DNA from: Bog-257 sp963834135 | GTDB lineage: Bacteria > Acidobacteriota > Terriglobia > Terriglobales > Acidobacteriaceae | Direction: 5' to 3' | Assembly (NCBI GenBank): GCA_963834135.1 | Contig: CAWIAN010000004.1 | Coordinates: 278,372-342,371, forward strand | Length of the DNA stretch: 64,000 nt | Part shown: positions 26,512 through 36,600 of the stretch, piece after piece | Position numbering within the stretch: the stretch's first letter is position 1 | How the letters are laid out: every line of letters begins with the position of its first letter | Made by a program: the position numbers and the translations under genes | Notes under the pieces: model-generated | The model's input: the letters and a program-made list of their open reading frames with translations, nothing else | The model's database searches: none | Told to the model about the DNA's origin: nothing

Positions 26512-28422
26512 ATGAGTTTCCGTAAAACGCTTCTCGTGATATGCACCGTTTTGTTGGAACTGATGTTCTGTCTGAGCGCAATTGCCCAGGGTCCGTCCGA
26601 TGTGGCTGCGGTAACGCCGCCGACAACTGCAGACGCGAGCCCAACTCCGCCGACTCCCTTACCGCCCAATCCTCAGCCACAGACATCGACGTCGGCAGAC
26701 GATAGCGACGGCTGGCGCGGTCAGATTGCGATTTATGGCTGGTTCCCAGGAATACACGGAACCGTTGGCGTGTTCGGACACGATGCCGGCATCCATGTCC
26801 CGTTTTCCGATGTCTTTCATACCCTCAAAGGGATCATTCCGATAGCAGTCGAGCTTGATAAGCGTCGCCTGGTCATTCCGGTTGATTTCTTCTGGGTGAA
26901 ATTAGGTGACGACAGAGGCATACCCTTTAATGAGCTCGGTCAAACTTCGGTGAATATCCATTTGACTGAGTCGATCTTTACCCCGAAGATCGGGTACCGG
27001 CTGATTAACGCCGAGCACTTCAAGTTTGATGCGCTGGCCGGGATTCGTTACTGGTATGTAGGCCAGAATCTCACCGTTGAACCTGTGGGCGTGGGCCGCT
27101 CGCGGTCAGCCAGCTGGGTCGACGGTTTGGGCGGCGCCAGGGCCATACTACCCCTTAGCGAAAAGGCGTCCATCATGGTGTCGGGCGACGCCGGAGCAGG
27201 CGGAGCCAACCTTGATTACCAGGCTTTGGGTTTATTAACCTACAACCTCACTCCCAAGTGGAGCGCCTCGGTGGGCTGGCGTTATCTGTATGAGAACTAC
27301 CGTCCCACCGATCACCTGTTCATCTTTAATACCGCCATGACTGGCTTGCTGGCAGGAGCCAGTTACAACTTCGGCGGCAAGCCCGCGATTCCCCCGACGG
27401 CCAGCTGCTCGGTTTCGCCAACAGAAGTCTATCCAGGCGATCCGGTGACCGCCAATCTCACTCCGCAGAACTTCAATCTCAAGCACACGCTGACTTTCCA
27501 ATGGAGCAGCAGCGGCGCGAAGATCTCCGGCAACGGCTCAACGGGCAACGTGGATACGACTGGCCTCGCTCCTGGCAGTTATACAGTTACGGGAACAGCC
27601 ACCGATCCGAAAGAGAAGAAGAACAATGTAGCAACTTGCACGGCGAACTTCGCGGTCAAGGCGAAGCCGATGAATCCGCCGCAGGTCAGCTGCTCGGTGA
27701 ACCCGAGCACGGTGCAGGGTGGCAGCCCGTCGACGATTACGGCGACGGCCAGCAGCCCGGACAATGCGCAGATCACCGGATACTCGTATAGCTCGAGCGC
27801 CGGCCGGATCAGCGGCACTGGCACCACGGCCACCCTGGATACCGCAGGCGCCGCAGCTGGACCGATCACTGTAACCGTCACCGCGACGGATGCACGCAAC
27901 TTGACTGGCACCGGCACTTGCACGGTGGGCGTCGAAGTACCGCCGCCGCCGCCGACTTGCAGCAAGGCCAACTCCATCCAGTTCCCGGATCTGAAGAGAC
28001 CGTGGCGTGTGGATAACACTGCCAAGGCCATCCTGGACGACGTAGCTAGCCGTCTGAAGGCCGATCCGAACGCCAAGATCGTCATCGTGGGTTATGCGGA
28101 TGGCGAGAAGGCGCCGATGGAAGGCACGGGCAAGAAGCGTCATCCGATGAACCTGGCAGCGCAGCGCGCAGTGAACGCGAAGGCCTACCTGGTACAGCAG
28201 CAGGGTATCGACCCGAGCCGCGTCGAGGTCCGTCAGGGCACCGGCCAGCAGAAGGTAGCCGATATCATCTGGGTACCGCAGGGAGCCGACGAGAACGCGT
28301 GTGCTGATCTGCAGAACACGACGCCGGTTGATGAGAGCGTGGTGAAGCCGAGCGAGAACGCCTATCCGAAAGCGGCGACGGCGCCTCGAGCACACCACGG
28401 GGCATCGGCTCCTGCTCAGTAA
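26512..28422 (+). CDS. Outer-membrane barrel with Ig-like repeats and OmpA domain
   Basis: 636 residues. ATG 26512 is preferred because AGGAGATG precedes it and it begins with a signal peptide (MSFRKTLLVICTVLLELMFC...AIAQ). A Pro/Thr linker leads to a barrel region (about 60-290, 'GQIAIYGWFPGIHGTVGVFG', 'AGIRYWYVGQNL'). Then come two bacterial Ig-like repeats, each with a SCSV start, about 85 residues long. The OmpA-like end (about 480-600, 'RADPNAKIVIVGYAD'-type) finishes in a Pro/Ala tail. It probably anchors the outer membrane to peptidoglycan. A strong terminator follows 14 bp after the stop. Confidence 0.82.
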   Translation: MSFRKTLLVICTVLLELMFCLSAIAQGPSDVAAVTPPTTADASPTPPTPLPPNPQPQTSTSADDSDGWRGQIAIYGWFPGIHGTVGVFGHDAGIHVPFSDVFHTLKGIIPIAVELDKRRLVIPVDFFWVKLGDDRGIPFNELGQTSVNIHLTESIFTPKIGYRLINAEHFKFDALAGIRYWYVGQNLTVEPVGVGRSRSASWVDGLGGARAILPLSEKASIMVSGDAGAGGANLDYQALGLLTYNLTPKWSASVGWRYLYENYRPTDHLFIFNTAMTGLLAGASYNFGGKPAIPPTASCSVSPTEVYPGDPVTANLTPQNFNLKHTLTFQWSSSGAKISGNGSTGNVDTTGLAPGSYTVTGTATDPKEKKNNVATCTANFAVKAKPMNPPQVSCSVNPSTVQGGSPSTITATASSPDNAQITGYSYSSSAGRISGTGTTATLDTAGAAAGPITVTVTATDARNLTGTGTCTVGVEVPPPPPTCSKANSIQFPDLKRPWRVDNTAKAILDDVASRLKADPNAKIVIVGYADGEKAPMEGTGKKRHPMNLAAQRAVNAKAYLVQQQGIDPSRVEVRQGTGQQKVADIIWVPQGADENACADLQNTTPVDESVVKPSENAYPKAATAPRAHHGASAPAQ

Positions 28423-28436
28423 CACGAATGCCGTTC

Positions 28437-28471
28437 GAAGGCCAACTGGAACGCCGGTTGGCCTTCTTTTT
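28437..28471 (+). terminator. Rho-independent terminator
   Basis: A perfect 10-bp stem, GAAGGCCAAC (28437-28446) against GTTGGCCTTC (28457-28466), with a 10-base loop, followed by TTTTT. It ends the envelope-gene run. Confidence 0.93.
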
Positions 28472-28778
28472 CATTGCGGATGTTCGGCATCGCATTCGAT
28501 TACCGCCGTGGACTGGTCCTCTTGTCTACGACACCAGCTGGCGTAACATGGCCATTGCACAAGTTACCCGCTCCCGGAGCATCATTTACGATAGGACCAT
28601 TTTTTCCCCTAACAACCAAATCGCAGCACGCCAAGCCGCATATCTTCAATCAATTAGGCCGTAATACGAAATTAAGTTGACCCGCTCTTCGATTGGCGGG
28701 ATTATCCGTGCCGCGACAAGACAGACTAAAGAATCATACGTCGCGCGCGACCGGGAGAGGGTCGTGCAGGAGATCACT

Positions 28779-30065
28779 ATGACCATGCGGCCAGACTTCA
28801 CTTCTCCGATGCAGTTTGCCAGGTTCGCGCTCGTGATGCTTGGTGTGATAATTATGCTTGCACCAGCGCACGGACTAGCGCAGACCTTCACCATCCTCCA
28901 CACCTTCACTGCCAACCGGGACGGGGGTTACCCCGAATCCGGCCTCACCATAGACCGCGCAGGAAATCTGTACGGGACCACCTATTACGGAGGCTACCCG
29001 TATTACGGCAACGTCTTCAAGATGACACATGTCGGGTCATCGTGGATCTTGTCGCCGCTGTACACCTTCGACGGCACTCATGGATCTTACCCGCAAGCCC
29101 GGGTCGTCTTTGGACCCGACGGCGCCCTTTACGGAACCGCAGCCTCAGGAGGCCAGGGCAATTGTTCTTATGAGGGATCAGGATGCGGCGTCGTGTTCAA
29201 GCTTCAGCCGCCGGCGACCGAATGCCGCAGCACGTTCTGTCCATGGACGCAGACCGTGATTCACTACTTTCAGGATGACCCGGACGGGGCGACTCCGGGA
29301 TTCGGAGATGTCATCTTCGACCCACAAGGGCGGTTGTACGGCACGACGTGGCGCGGCGGTTCGGGCTATGAGCGCGGCGGCACCGTGTATCAACTCACGC
29401 CGCACAGCGGTTACTGGACTTCGTCGATTCTGCACAGCTTCGGCGATGACACTGGATCGTGGCCCTTGGGCGGGACCAGCTTCGATGCCAGCGGCAATCT
29501 GTATGGCACAACCTGGTTTGGGGGCACCGGGGATGGCGTGGTGTGGCAGATGATGCCCTCGGGGCCGGGCTGGCAGTACAACGTCATTCACCAGTTCGAC
29601 GGTACCGATGGAAATGCCGCGAAAGCCGCGTTATTTCAGGACGCCGCGGGGAATTTTTACAGCACAACCGAGGGCGGCGGTAGCGCCGGCGTGGGAGTCG
29701 TCTTTCAGTTGACCTCGTCTGGCGGCGGCTGGAATTACAACGTGATTTACAACTTTATCGGCTCACAGTTCTATGACGGGCCGATCAGTCCGCTGATCAG
29801 CGATGCACAAGGCAACTTGTACGGCGACACCTTGGACGGCGGACTCTACGGAAATGGCTCGGTCTTTAAACTGACGCCTACCGACGGAGGATGGATCTAT
29901 ACCTCACTGCATGACTTCACTGGCAGCGGTCCGGACGGCGGTGGCATCTTCGGTCCGCTAGTAATGGATGCACAAGGAAACATTTATGGTACGTCGAATG
30001 GAGGCGGATCGGCCAACTGTGGCAATGGTTACGGCTGCGGTACCGTATGGGAGATCACTCCTTAG
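28779..30065 (+). CDS. GloVer-type tandem-repeat exported protein
   Basis: 428 residues from ATG 28779 (CAGGAG upstream), signal peptide ending APAHGLA. The rest is a beta-propeller-like array in which G-[NRA]-[LI]-Y-G-T-x4-G-G recurs seven times about every 55 residues (GNLYGTTYYGG, GALYGTAASGG, GRLYGTTWRGG and so on), interleaved with V-F-x-L/M-T and LHxF segments. This is the choice-of-anchor GloVer repeat, common in Acidobacteriota secreted proteins of unknown function. No C-terminal anchor is visible. The gene stands alone between a terminator and tRNA-Glu. Confidence 0.85.
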   Translation: MTMRPDFTSPMQFARFALVMLGVIIMLAPAHGLAQTFTILHTFTANRDGGYPESGLTIDRAGNLYGTTYYGGYPYYGNVFKMTHVGSSWILSPLYTFDGTHGSYPQARVVFGPDGALYGTAASGGQGNCSYEGSGCGVVFKLQPPATECRSTFCPWTQTVIHYFQDDPDGATPGFGDVIFDPQGRLYGTTWRGGSGYERGGTVYQLTPHSGYWTSSILHSFGDDTGSWPLGGTSFDASGNLYGTTWFGGTGDGVVWQMMPSGPGWQYNVIHQFDGTDGNAAKAALFQDAAGNFYSTTEGGGSAGVGVVFQLTSSGGGWNYNVIYNFIGSQFYDGPISPLISDAQGNLYGDTLDGGLYGNGSVFKLTPTDGGWIYTSLHDFTGSGPDGGGIFGPLVMDAQGNIYGTSNGGGSANCGNGYGCGTVWEITP

Positions 30066-30338
30066 GCTGATCTGAGCCATTGCGGTCGATCAATCGCCAT
30101 AGCACAAGTTACGTTGCTGGATTGCATCAAAGGCGGTGCATAATCGTAACTTGCGTTTGGCCTGATTACGACAGCTATTCTGCTGTACGCATTTGAATGG
30201 CCTGAAAATGAACGACGTTCTCACACAATGGCTCAACGGGTTACCGAGTCGGCAATCATGGACGTTGAAGCGGTCGCTGTCGGTAACTGGAAGACGCGAA
30301 AAGCACTGGCGCGGTAGGAAAGTCTTGGACAAAATATT

Positions 30339-30413
30339 TGGTAGCGCTACCGGGAATCGAACCCGGGTTTGAAGATTGAGAATCTTCCGTCCTAACCCCT
30401 AGACGATAGCGCC
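30339..30413 (-). tRNA. tRNA-Glu (anticodon CTC)
   Basis: The full cloverleaf is readable. Acceptor GGCGCTA pairs with TAGCGCT (one G-U). The D arm has GTCT/GGAC, and the anticodon stem GAAGA/TCTTC encloses loop TTCTCAA (anticodon CTC, reads GAG). The T arm is ACCCGGGTTCGATTCCCGGT-like, followed by discriminator A and an encoded CCA. Confidence 0.97.
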
Positions 30414-30431
30414 ATGCAGGAAGACTTTTGC

Positions 30432-30459
30432 ATTATAACAAATGCTCAGCAGTGGTCGC
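30432..30459 (-). promoter_or_regulatory. Promoter of tRNA-Glu
   Basis: A perfect TATAAT (30432-30437) lies 18 bases before the tRNA 5' end, with a weak -35-like GCGACC (30454-30459) at 16-bp spacing. Confidence 0.6.
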
Positions 30460-30825
30460 GGGTGCGAAGCCAGTGCGGCGAATGCTAGTTTTTGGAATCG
30501 ATGAGGCAGTGCCTTGCATAGTCGGTGTTTACATCTCCGTTGGCTAAATGTCACGCCGTCGTACGACTCAGTTCCATCCCACGGCATGCTTTAGAGCACT
30601 TCACCCCGCTTGCTCAGTTCAAATACATCGTCCCCCAGACGATATGAAGACGACTGCCGATAGCATACTAATTTCCAACACGACAGCTTAGATGAATCGA
30701 TTCACGGTTAATTTGGGAGCTTTTTTCAGGGGTTGACAACCTGGATTCCACGGAGCAGAATCTCAATCGAAGGCGAATAAAAAGCGAAAATACTGCTGGT
30801 CAACCCGATTGCCTCAGAGGTTCTT
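30460..30825. other. Intergenic upstream of imuA
   Basis: About 365 bp without a gene. It probably holds the imuA promoter and SOS control site; a small inverted repeat inside is listed separately. No other structure was seen. Confidence 0.45.
30731..30741. promoter_or_regulatory. Inverted repeat GGTT-GAC-AACC, candidate SOS operator
   Basis: Symmetric 4-bp arms lie 85 bp before the imuA start, and GGTTGAC occurs again on the opposite strand near 30,800. ImuA cassettes are usually LexA-controlled, and LexA sites vary among phyla, so this is only a candidate by position. Confidence 0.22.
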
Positions 30826-31821
30826 ATGTCGTCCGTTGCTCTTATTCCTGCCACCAAGACTGTTCTTACAGCAAGTTCACCAGCTGCCTTGCGGGCGCGA
30901 ATCGAGTCTTCGCTCGGCGAAGATCTTGCCTCCACGCTATTGCTGCGAGAGCCTGCGACCCCGCTCACTATTTCGACCGGGGTTCCAACTCTCGACGTTC
31001 TCACCGGAGGCCTACCGCGAGGGGCACTGAGTGAGATTTCTGGATCAGCTTCCTCTGGACGCACAGGCGTCATGCTTGCAGCGCTTGCCAACGCCACACA
31101 AAGAGAGGAGGCGTGTGCGTTGGTGGATGCGAACGACAGCTTTAATCCTGCTTCAGCTGCAGCGGCAGGAGTTAACCTGGAACGGCTTTTGTGGGTGCGC
31201 TGTTGCGAACAAATATCTGCGTTTAAGCGAGCGGCTGCCCCTATCTTTCAAAAGCCGGGGCCACCAGCAAGGGCCGGTTTTGCTTTTAGTTATGCACTGG
31301 AACAGGTACTGAAGGTGACCGATCTGCTGTTACAGGGGGGCGGTTTCGGCATGGTTGTGCTCGACATGGGCGATATTCCGGCGGGAAGTGTGCGGCGTAT
31401 CCCGCTTACTTCCTGGTTCCGCTTCCGGCGTGTCATAGAGCCAACTACAACTGTGTTGTTGCTGATTGAGCAGGAGCCTTGTGCGAAAACCTGCGCATCG
31501 CTGGTATTGCGATTGCAGGCGGTTTCGATCTGTGCAGCTTCTTCGTCTAAACGCTGGTGCCAAAAAGAGCATGGCGCTGTCAGAACGGAAAATCCATTGG
31601 CTGGCACGGGTCCCGCCAAATTATTGCGAATGCAGTTTTCAGGAGCGGTCAAAGATAATAGTTCCCCAAAACCCCCGTCGCCCCACATTCCTGAGAACAA
31701 TGTTGTTGGACATGCAGACCTATTGCAAGGAATGCGATCACGCGCCGAAGTGTTGCGATCTTGGCGACAACGCAAGCCACAGGCTGTCGACGCGCAATTC
31801 GAACTGCGGGCTGCACTGTAA
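30826..31821 (+). CDS. imuA: ImuA, RecA-like mutasome component
   Basis: 331 residues. It has a RecA/SulA-like core: 'LTISTGVPTLDVLTGGLPRG', then ALSEISGSASSGRTGVML where a P-loop would be, 'EACALVDANDSFNPASAAAA' and LLWVRC. The P-loop is degenerate (no GKT), as is usual for ImuA. The protein helps couple RecA, ImuB and DnaE2 during damage-induced mutagenesis. The 3' part is more basic and poorly conserved. It is the first gene of a cassette, with imuB starting 42 bp later. Confidence 0.85.
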   Translation: MSSVALIPATKTVLTASSPAALRARIESSLGEDLASTLLLREPATPLTISTGVPTLDVLTGGLPRGALSEISGSASSGRTGVMLAALANATQREEACALVDANDSFNPASAAAAGVNLERLLWVRCCEQISAFKRAAAPIFQKPGPPARAGFAFSYALEQVLKVTDLLLQGGGFGMVVLDMGDIPAGSVRRIPLTSWFRFRRVIEPTTTVLLLIEQEPCAKTCASLVLRLQAVSICAASSSKRWCQKEHGAVRTENPLAGTGPAKLLRMQFSGAVKDNSSPKPPSPHIPENNVVGHADLLQGMRSRAEVLRSWRQRKPQAVDAQFELRAAL

Positions 31822-31863
31822 TCGCTATTCGGTCAATTCCAGAAAATACATCTTCGAGTCACT

Positions 31864-33651
31864 ATGTTTGCTTGCATTTATGTTCCCGATTTTCCCGTGG
31901 AAGCGATCGTTCGTGCTGAACCGTTGCTGCGCGAGCAGGCAGTCGCCGTACTCGAAGGCAAGCCTCCGTTGACTCGCGTTATTTCAGTTAATGAAAAGGC
32001 ACGCTCAATAGGCATGGAAATAGGCATGACCAAATTGCAAGCTGCAGTTTTTGCGGAGAGCGCAGCACCAAACAAAACACCGAATGCCAGGCTGCGGCAT
32101 TCTTCCAACCATCTCTCCCCATCAAGATCGGCTACATTGCGACAGCGTTCGCCCGTGCAGGAGAGTTCGGCGCATCTTGCTTTGCTGGATGTTGCCCATG
32201 CCTTTACTCCGCGTGTGGAAGATACGTCAATCGATACTTTGTTGCTGGACCTTGCGGGCTTGGAGCGACTGCATGGCACAACGCGAAAAATGGGCGGTGA
32301 TTTAGCTGAGCGTATTGCGGCAGTCGGTATGGAAGCAAACATCGCAATCGCTGCTAATCCGGATGCCGCGATGCACGCGGCTCGAGGTTTCAATGGTATT
32401 ACGATTATTTCCCCCGGAAAAGAAGCACAGCGTTTGGGTGTTTTACCCGTGCAAGTGTTGCTAGACGCATTTGCCATTTCTTCACCAAGGAGCACTGGGA
32501 AATCTTCGGTTCGTGAGAGCGAAGCATCCGGCGAGCAAATGCTGGATACCTTGGAGCGGTGGGGTGTCCGAGACTTTCGAACATTGGGACTTCTGCCGGA
32601 ACATGCATTGGCGTCCCGTCTGGGGGAAGCCGGGGTGAAGTTGCGACGTCTTGCGCTTGGGGAGGGGATACGAACGCTGGTTTTATGCGAACCAGCTCAG
32701 CAATTTGAAGAAGCGATGGAGCTGGACTGTGCGGTTGAAACGGTTGAGTCGTTGTCATTTATTTTGAATCGGCTTCTTGAACAGTTGTGCGCCCGGCTTG
32801 AAGTTAGAGCTCTTGCGGTCCAGGAGCTGCGTTTACGTTTGCAACTAGAACGACGTGTTGCGGACGAAGAGACTACGACTATGGAAGAGTTGGCGGGGGT
32901 GAAAATCTCCTCTCTCCCTCACAAAGCGGTGCGCTGCGCAGTACATGAACGCAACTTGCGATTGCCTGTTTCCATGCGGGATACAAAGATATTTCTTAAA
33001 TTGCTGCAATTAGATTTGGCGGCAAATCCTCCAGGCTCTCCCGTCAGCAAAATCTGGATCATGGCTGAACCTGCACCACCGCGTTCCGCGCAGCGGGGTT
33101 TTTTTCTGCCCATCACTCCAGAAGCAGAGAAGTTGGAAATCACATTGGAGCGAATTAAGGCGATTTTAGGAGAGCATCGTGCCGGCATTGCCCGGTTGCT
33201 GGATAGCTATCGCCCAGAAGGTTTTCGGCTGGATCGATTTGTGGTAGCTGCTCCCGATAAGAAGAGTCTGACAATGTCAGGAGATGCTAACCCTCCGGCA
33301 CTGGCTATAAGAATGATTCGTCCGCTATGCCGGCTTCGGGTTTACCTGGAAGATGGTCGGCCAATAAGCTTGTCGTTAGACACAAAGCAAAATAGTCGAG
33401 AAGAGCTGCAGGGAAAAGTGTTGTGGTCTGCCGGCCCGTGGCGTTCATCTGGTGATTGGTGGGGAGAAAATGCGAAGCCAGACGATTCGAACGTAGCTCC
33501 GGTTGGTCCGTGGGACCGGGAGGAATGGGATATTGCAATCCTCAGTCTGGGTACAAACGTTAGCGATGGGGAAAGGGGTAAGGTAGCGCTTTATCGCATT
33601 TATTGCGATTTGGCGACTGGTCAGTGGTTTGCCGATGCCAGCTATGACTGA
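31864..33651 (+). CDS. imuB: ImuB, Y-family polymerase-like mutasome adaptor
   Basis: 595 residues. The fold is that of a Y-family polymerase, but the N-terminal catalytic motif reads FACIYVPDFPVEA, without the metal-binding Asp near residue 7 seen in active enzymes. ImuB is typically inactive and acts as a clamp-binding adaptor. Further segments: 'SIDTLLLDLAGLERLHGTTR', 'AAVGMEANIAIAANPDAAMH' and 'LERWGVRDFRTLGLLPEHAL' (helix-hairpin-helix). Residues 75-105 are a Ser-rich insertion. The stop is 8 bp before dnaE2, so the two are probably coupled. Confidence 0.9.
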   Translation: MFACIYVPDFPVEAIVRAEPLLREQAVAVLEGKPPLTRVISVNEKARSIGMEIGMTKLQAAVFAESAAPNKTPNARLRHSSNHLSPSRSATLRQRSPVQESSAHLALLDVAHAFTPRVEDTSIDTLLLDLAGLERLHGTTRKMGGDLAERIAAVGMEANIAIAANPDAAMHAARGFNGITIISPGKEAQRLGVLPVQVLLDAFAISSPRSTGKSSVRESEASGEQMLDTLERWGVRDFRTLGLLPEHALASRLGEAGVKLRRLALGEGIRTLVLCEPAQQFEEAMELDCAVETVESLSFILNRLLEQLCARLEVRALAVQELRLRLQLERRVADEETTTMEELAGVKISSLPHKAVRCAVHERNLRLPVSMRDTKIFLKLLQLDLAANPPGSPVSKIWIMAEPAPPRSAQRGFFLPITPEAEKLEITLERIKAILGEHRAGIARLLDSYRPEGFRLDRFVVAAPDKKSLTMSGDANPPALAIRMIRPLCRLRVYLEDGRPISLSLDTKQNSREELQGKVLWSAGPWRSSGDWWGENAKPDDSNVAPVGPWDREEWDIAILSLGTNVSDGERGKVALYRIYCDLATGQWFADASYD

Positions 33652-33659
33652 GGTTCACG

Positions 33660-36600
33660 ATGTATATCGAACTCCATGCCCGTTCTGCATTCAGCTTTCT
33701 CGAGGGCGCCTCGGTTCCCGAGGAACTTGCCGAAGTCTGTGCCCAGTACGGGATGCCGGCAATCGCCCTGCTTGATCGGGATGGAGTTTATGGCGCAGCC
33801 CGCTTTCACCTGGCAGCGCAGAAGTTAAAAATACGGGCGCATATTGGAGCAGAAATATCGGTACTGCTGAATGAACAAGATCAACCCGTGCCAGCGATTT
33901 CCCGGCTCCCTCTACTCTGTGTTTCGCGCAATGGCTATCAAAATCTGTGTCGCTTAATAACCCGGACGAAACTTCGAGCTCCCAAATATCCACAGCACAC
34001 ACCACAAAATAAGAGTCGTTACAAAGAAGATAAAAGTGTACTTCTAAATAATCAGGCAGTCGCATCTGCCGCCGATCTTGCCGAATATGCCGCCGGGCTG
34101 GTGTGTCTCACGGGCGGGGATGAGGGGCTATTGGCGCAGGCACTTAATCAGGGAGGAGCGGATGCCGGCCGCCAATTGCTCGAACAATTGATCTCGATTT
34201 TCGGTCACGAAAATGTCTATGTTGAACTTCAACGACACTACAATCGCTCGCAGGAAGTTCGTAATCAGGCAGCGATCGAACTTTCGCGCCGACTCAACCT
34301 GCCGCTGCTGGCAACCCAAGGTGCGCAGTATGCCAAGCGGGAGGAGCGGCAGATTCTGGATGTCTTCACCTGCATTCGAAATCATCGGACATTGGATACT
34401 GCAGGGCGTCTTCTGGCCCGCAACAGTGAGCGTTACCTCAAAACTCCTCGCGAGATGTTGCAGTTGTTCGCTGATTTGCCGGAAGCTACGGCAAACACAG
34501 TTGAGTTGTCTTCCCGGCTTGCGTTCACCCTGAACGATCTTGGATATGAGTTTCCCCGTTATCCCGTGGATACCGGAGAGACCATGGATACCTTCTTGCG
34601 AGCGCGCACCATGGACGGTGCCCGTGATCGATATGTACGTCCCGGTCAAGGAGAATTATGGCAACAGGCACAGCGGCAGATTGAACGCGAACTAGTGTTG
34701 ATCGAGCGTCTGAAATTAGCGGGATATTTCCTTATTGTCTGGGATATTGTGCGCCACTGCCGTAGTAACGGAATTCTGGTGCAAGGGCGGGGTTCAGCAG
34801 CGAATAGTGCTGTCTGTTATTCGCTCGGCATCACGGCGGTCGATCCTGTTGGTATGGGACTGCTGTTTGAGCGCTTCCTTTCCGAAGAACGGGGCGAATG
34901 GCCCGACATAGACCTCGACCTTCCCAGTGGCGAGCAGCGGGAACGCGCCATTCAATATGTGTATCAGCGCTATGGAAAACTAGGCGCGGCCATGACCGCC
35001 AATGTCATTACTTATCGTGGGCGGTCGGCAGCGCGAGAAGTGGGCAAAGCCCTGAGTTTCGACGGTGAAACGTTGGACCGTCTTGCCAGTCTGGTGAGTT
35101 CATGGGAGTACAAGGACCCAGGGGACACGCTAGAACGGCAGTTCCGCGATGCCGGATTCGATCTTCGCCATCCGCGCATTCGAAAATTCTTCGAGCTTTG
35201 CCTGGCGGTGCAAGACCTGCCGCGTCATTTAGGGCAGCACTCAGGTGGAATGGTCATCTGCCAGGGACAATTAGATTCAATTGTGCCATTGGAACCTGCC
35301 ACCATGCCCAACCGTGTTGTCGTGCAGTGGGACAAAGAAGATTGTGCCGACATGGGCATCGTTAAAGTCGACCTGCTGGGATTGGGCATGATGGCGGTGT
35401 TGGAAGATTCCATCACGCTAATCCGCGATCACTACGAAGAAGAGGTCGATTTAGCGAAACTGCCTGCCAACGATCCTACGGTCTACGGTACGTTACAAAA
35501 GGCTGACACCGTTGGCATGTTTCAGATCGAGAGCCGGGCTCAGATGTCTTGCCTGCCGCGGCTGCATCCCACGCACTTCTATGACATTGTGGTACAGGTT
35601 GCGATTATCCGTCCAGGACCGATTGTGGGACAGATGGTGAATCCATACTTGATGCGGCGCCAGGGCAGGCAGGCGATTGCTTATCCGCATCCCTCGCTTG
35701 AGCCAGTATTGGAGCGCACACTAGGCGTGCCGCTTTTTCAGGAGCAATTGCTGCGCATGGCCATGATCACCGCTGGATTCAGCGGCGGGGAAGCGGAAGA
35801 GTTGCGTCGTGCTTTTGGTTTCAAACGCAGCGAAAAACGGATGCGCGATATTGAGGTCAAGCTGCGCGAAGGGATGCAGCAAAACGGCATAGCTCCTGGG
35901 GCTCAGGAACAGATCATCCTCTCCATTACCTCTTTCGCGCTTTATGGGTTTCCGGAATCTCATGCCGCCAGCTTTGCTTTGATTGCGTATGCCAGCGCTT
36001 ATCTCAAGTGTCACTATCTTGCCGCATTCACTGCTGCGCTGCTGAACAATCAGCCGATGGGGTTCTATCATCCTTCAACCATCGTTAAAGATGCTCAGCG
36101 ACACGGCTTGCATGTGAAGCCGGTCGACATCACTTGTTCCGCTTGGCCGTGCACTCTTGAACTCGACGAAACTACCACAACGTCAGATACCAAACGACTG
36201 GCTTTGCGCATGGGTTTTCGGTATGCCAAAGGATTACGCGAAGATATAGCCAGGGCTATTCTGCGCGCACGTAGTGAGCGGCCGTTCGACTCCATTGCCG
36301 ACCTCACGCATCGGGTTCCTGAATTGCGTCGTAACGAACTTGTGCTGCTGGCTTCGATTGGCGCGCTAAATTCGATCGGATGCGATGCGTCTCAAGATTC
36401 GTTAATACAGCGACCAGTCATTGATAAGCGGGCAAAGAAGCAGAAGCTGCATCGGCGTGACGCACTGTGGCAGGTCGAGCGAGCAGCGCGATTCGCTGGC
36501 CCCTTGCTGGATGGTATTCCGGAAGGAGACAGCGGGTCGCCACTGGCGCAGATGACACCGGAAGAGCGCCTGGTTGCTGATTTCCGCGGCACAGGACTTA

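Noticed and set aside
30090..30332. 80-residue minus-strand frame between GloVer and tRNA-Glu
   Set aside because: Cys/Arg/Phe-rich without ribosome site or motif; likely non-coding.
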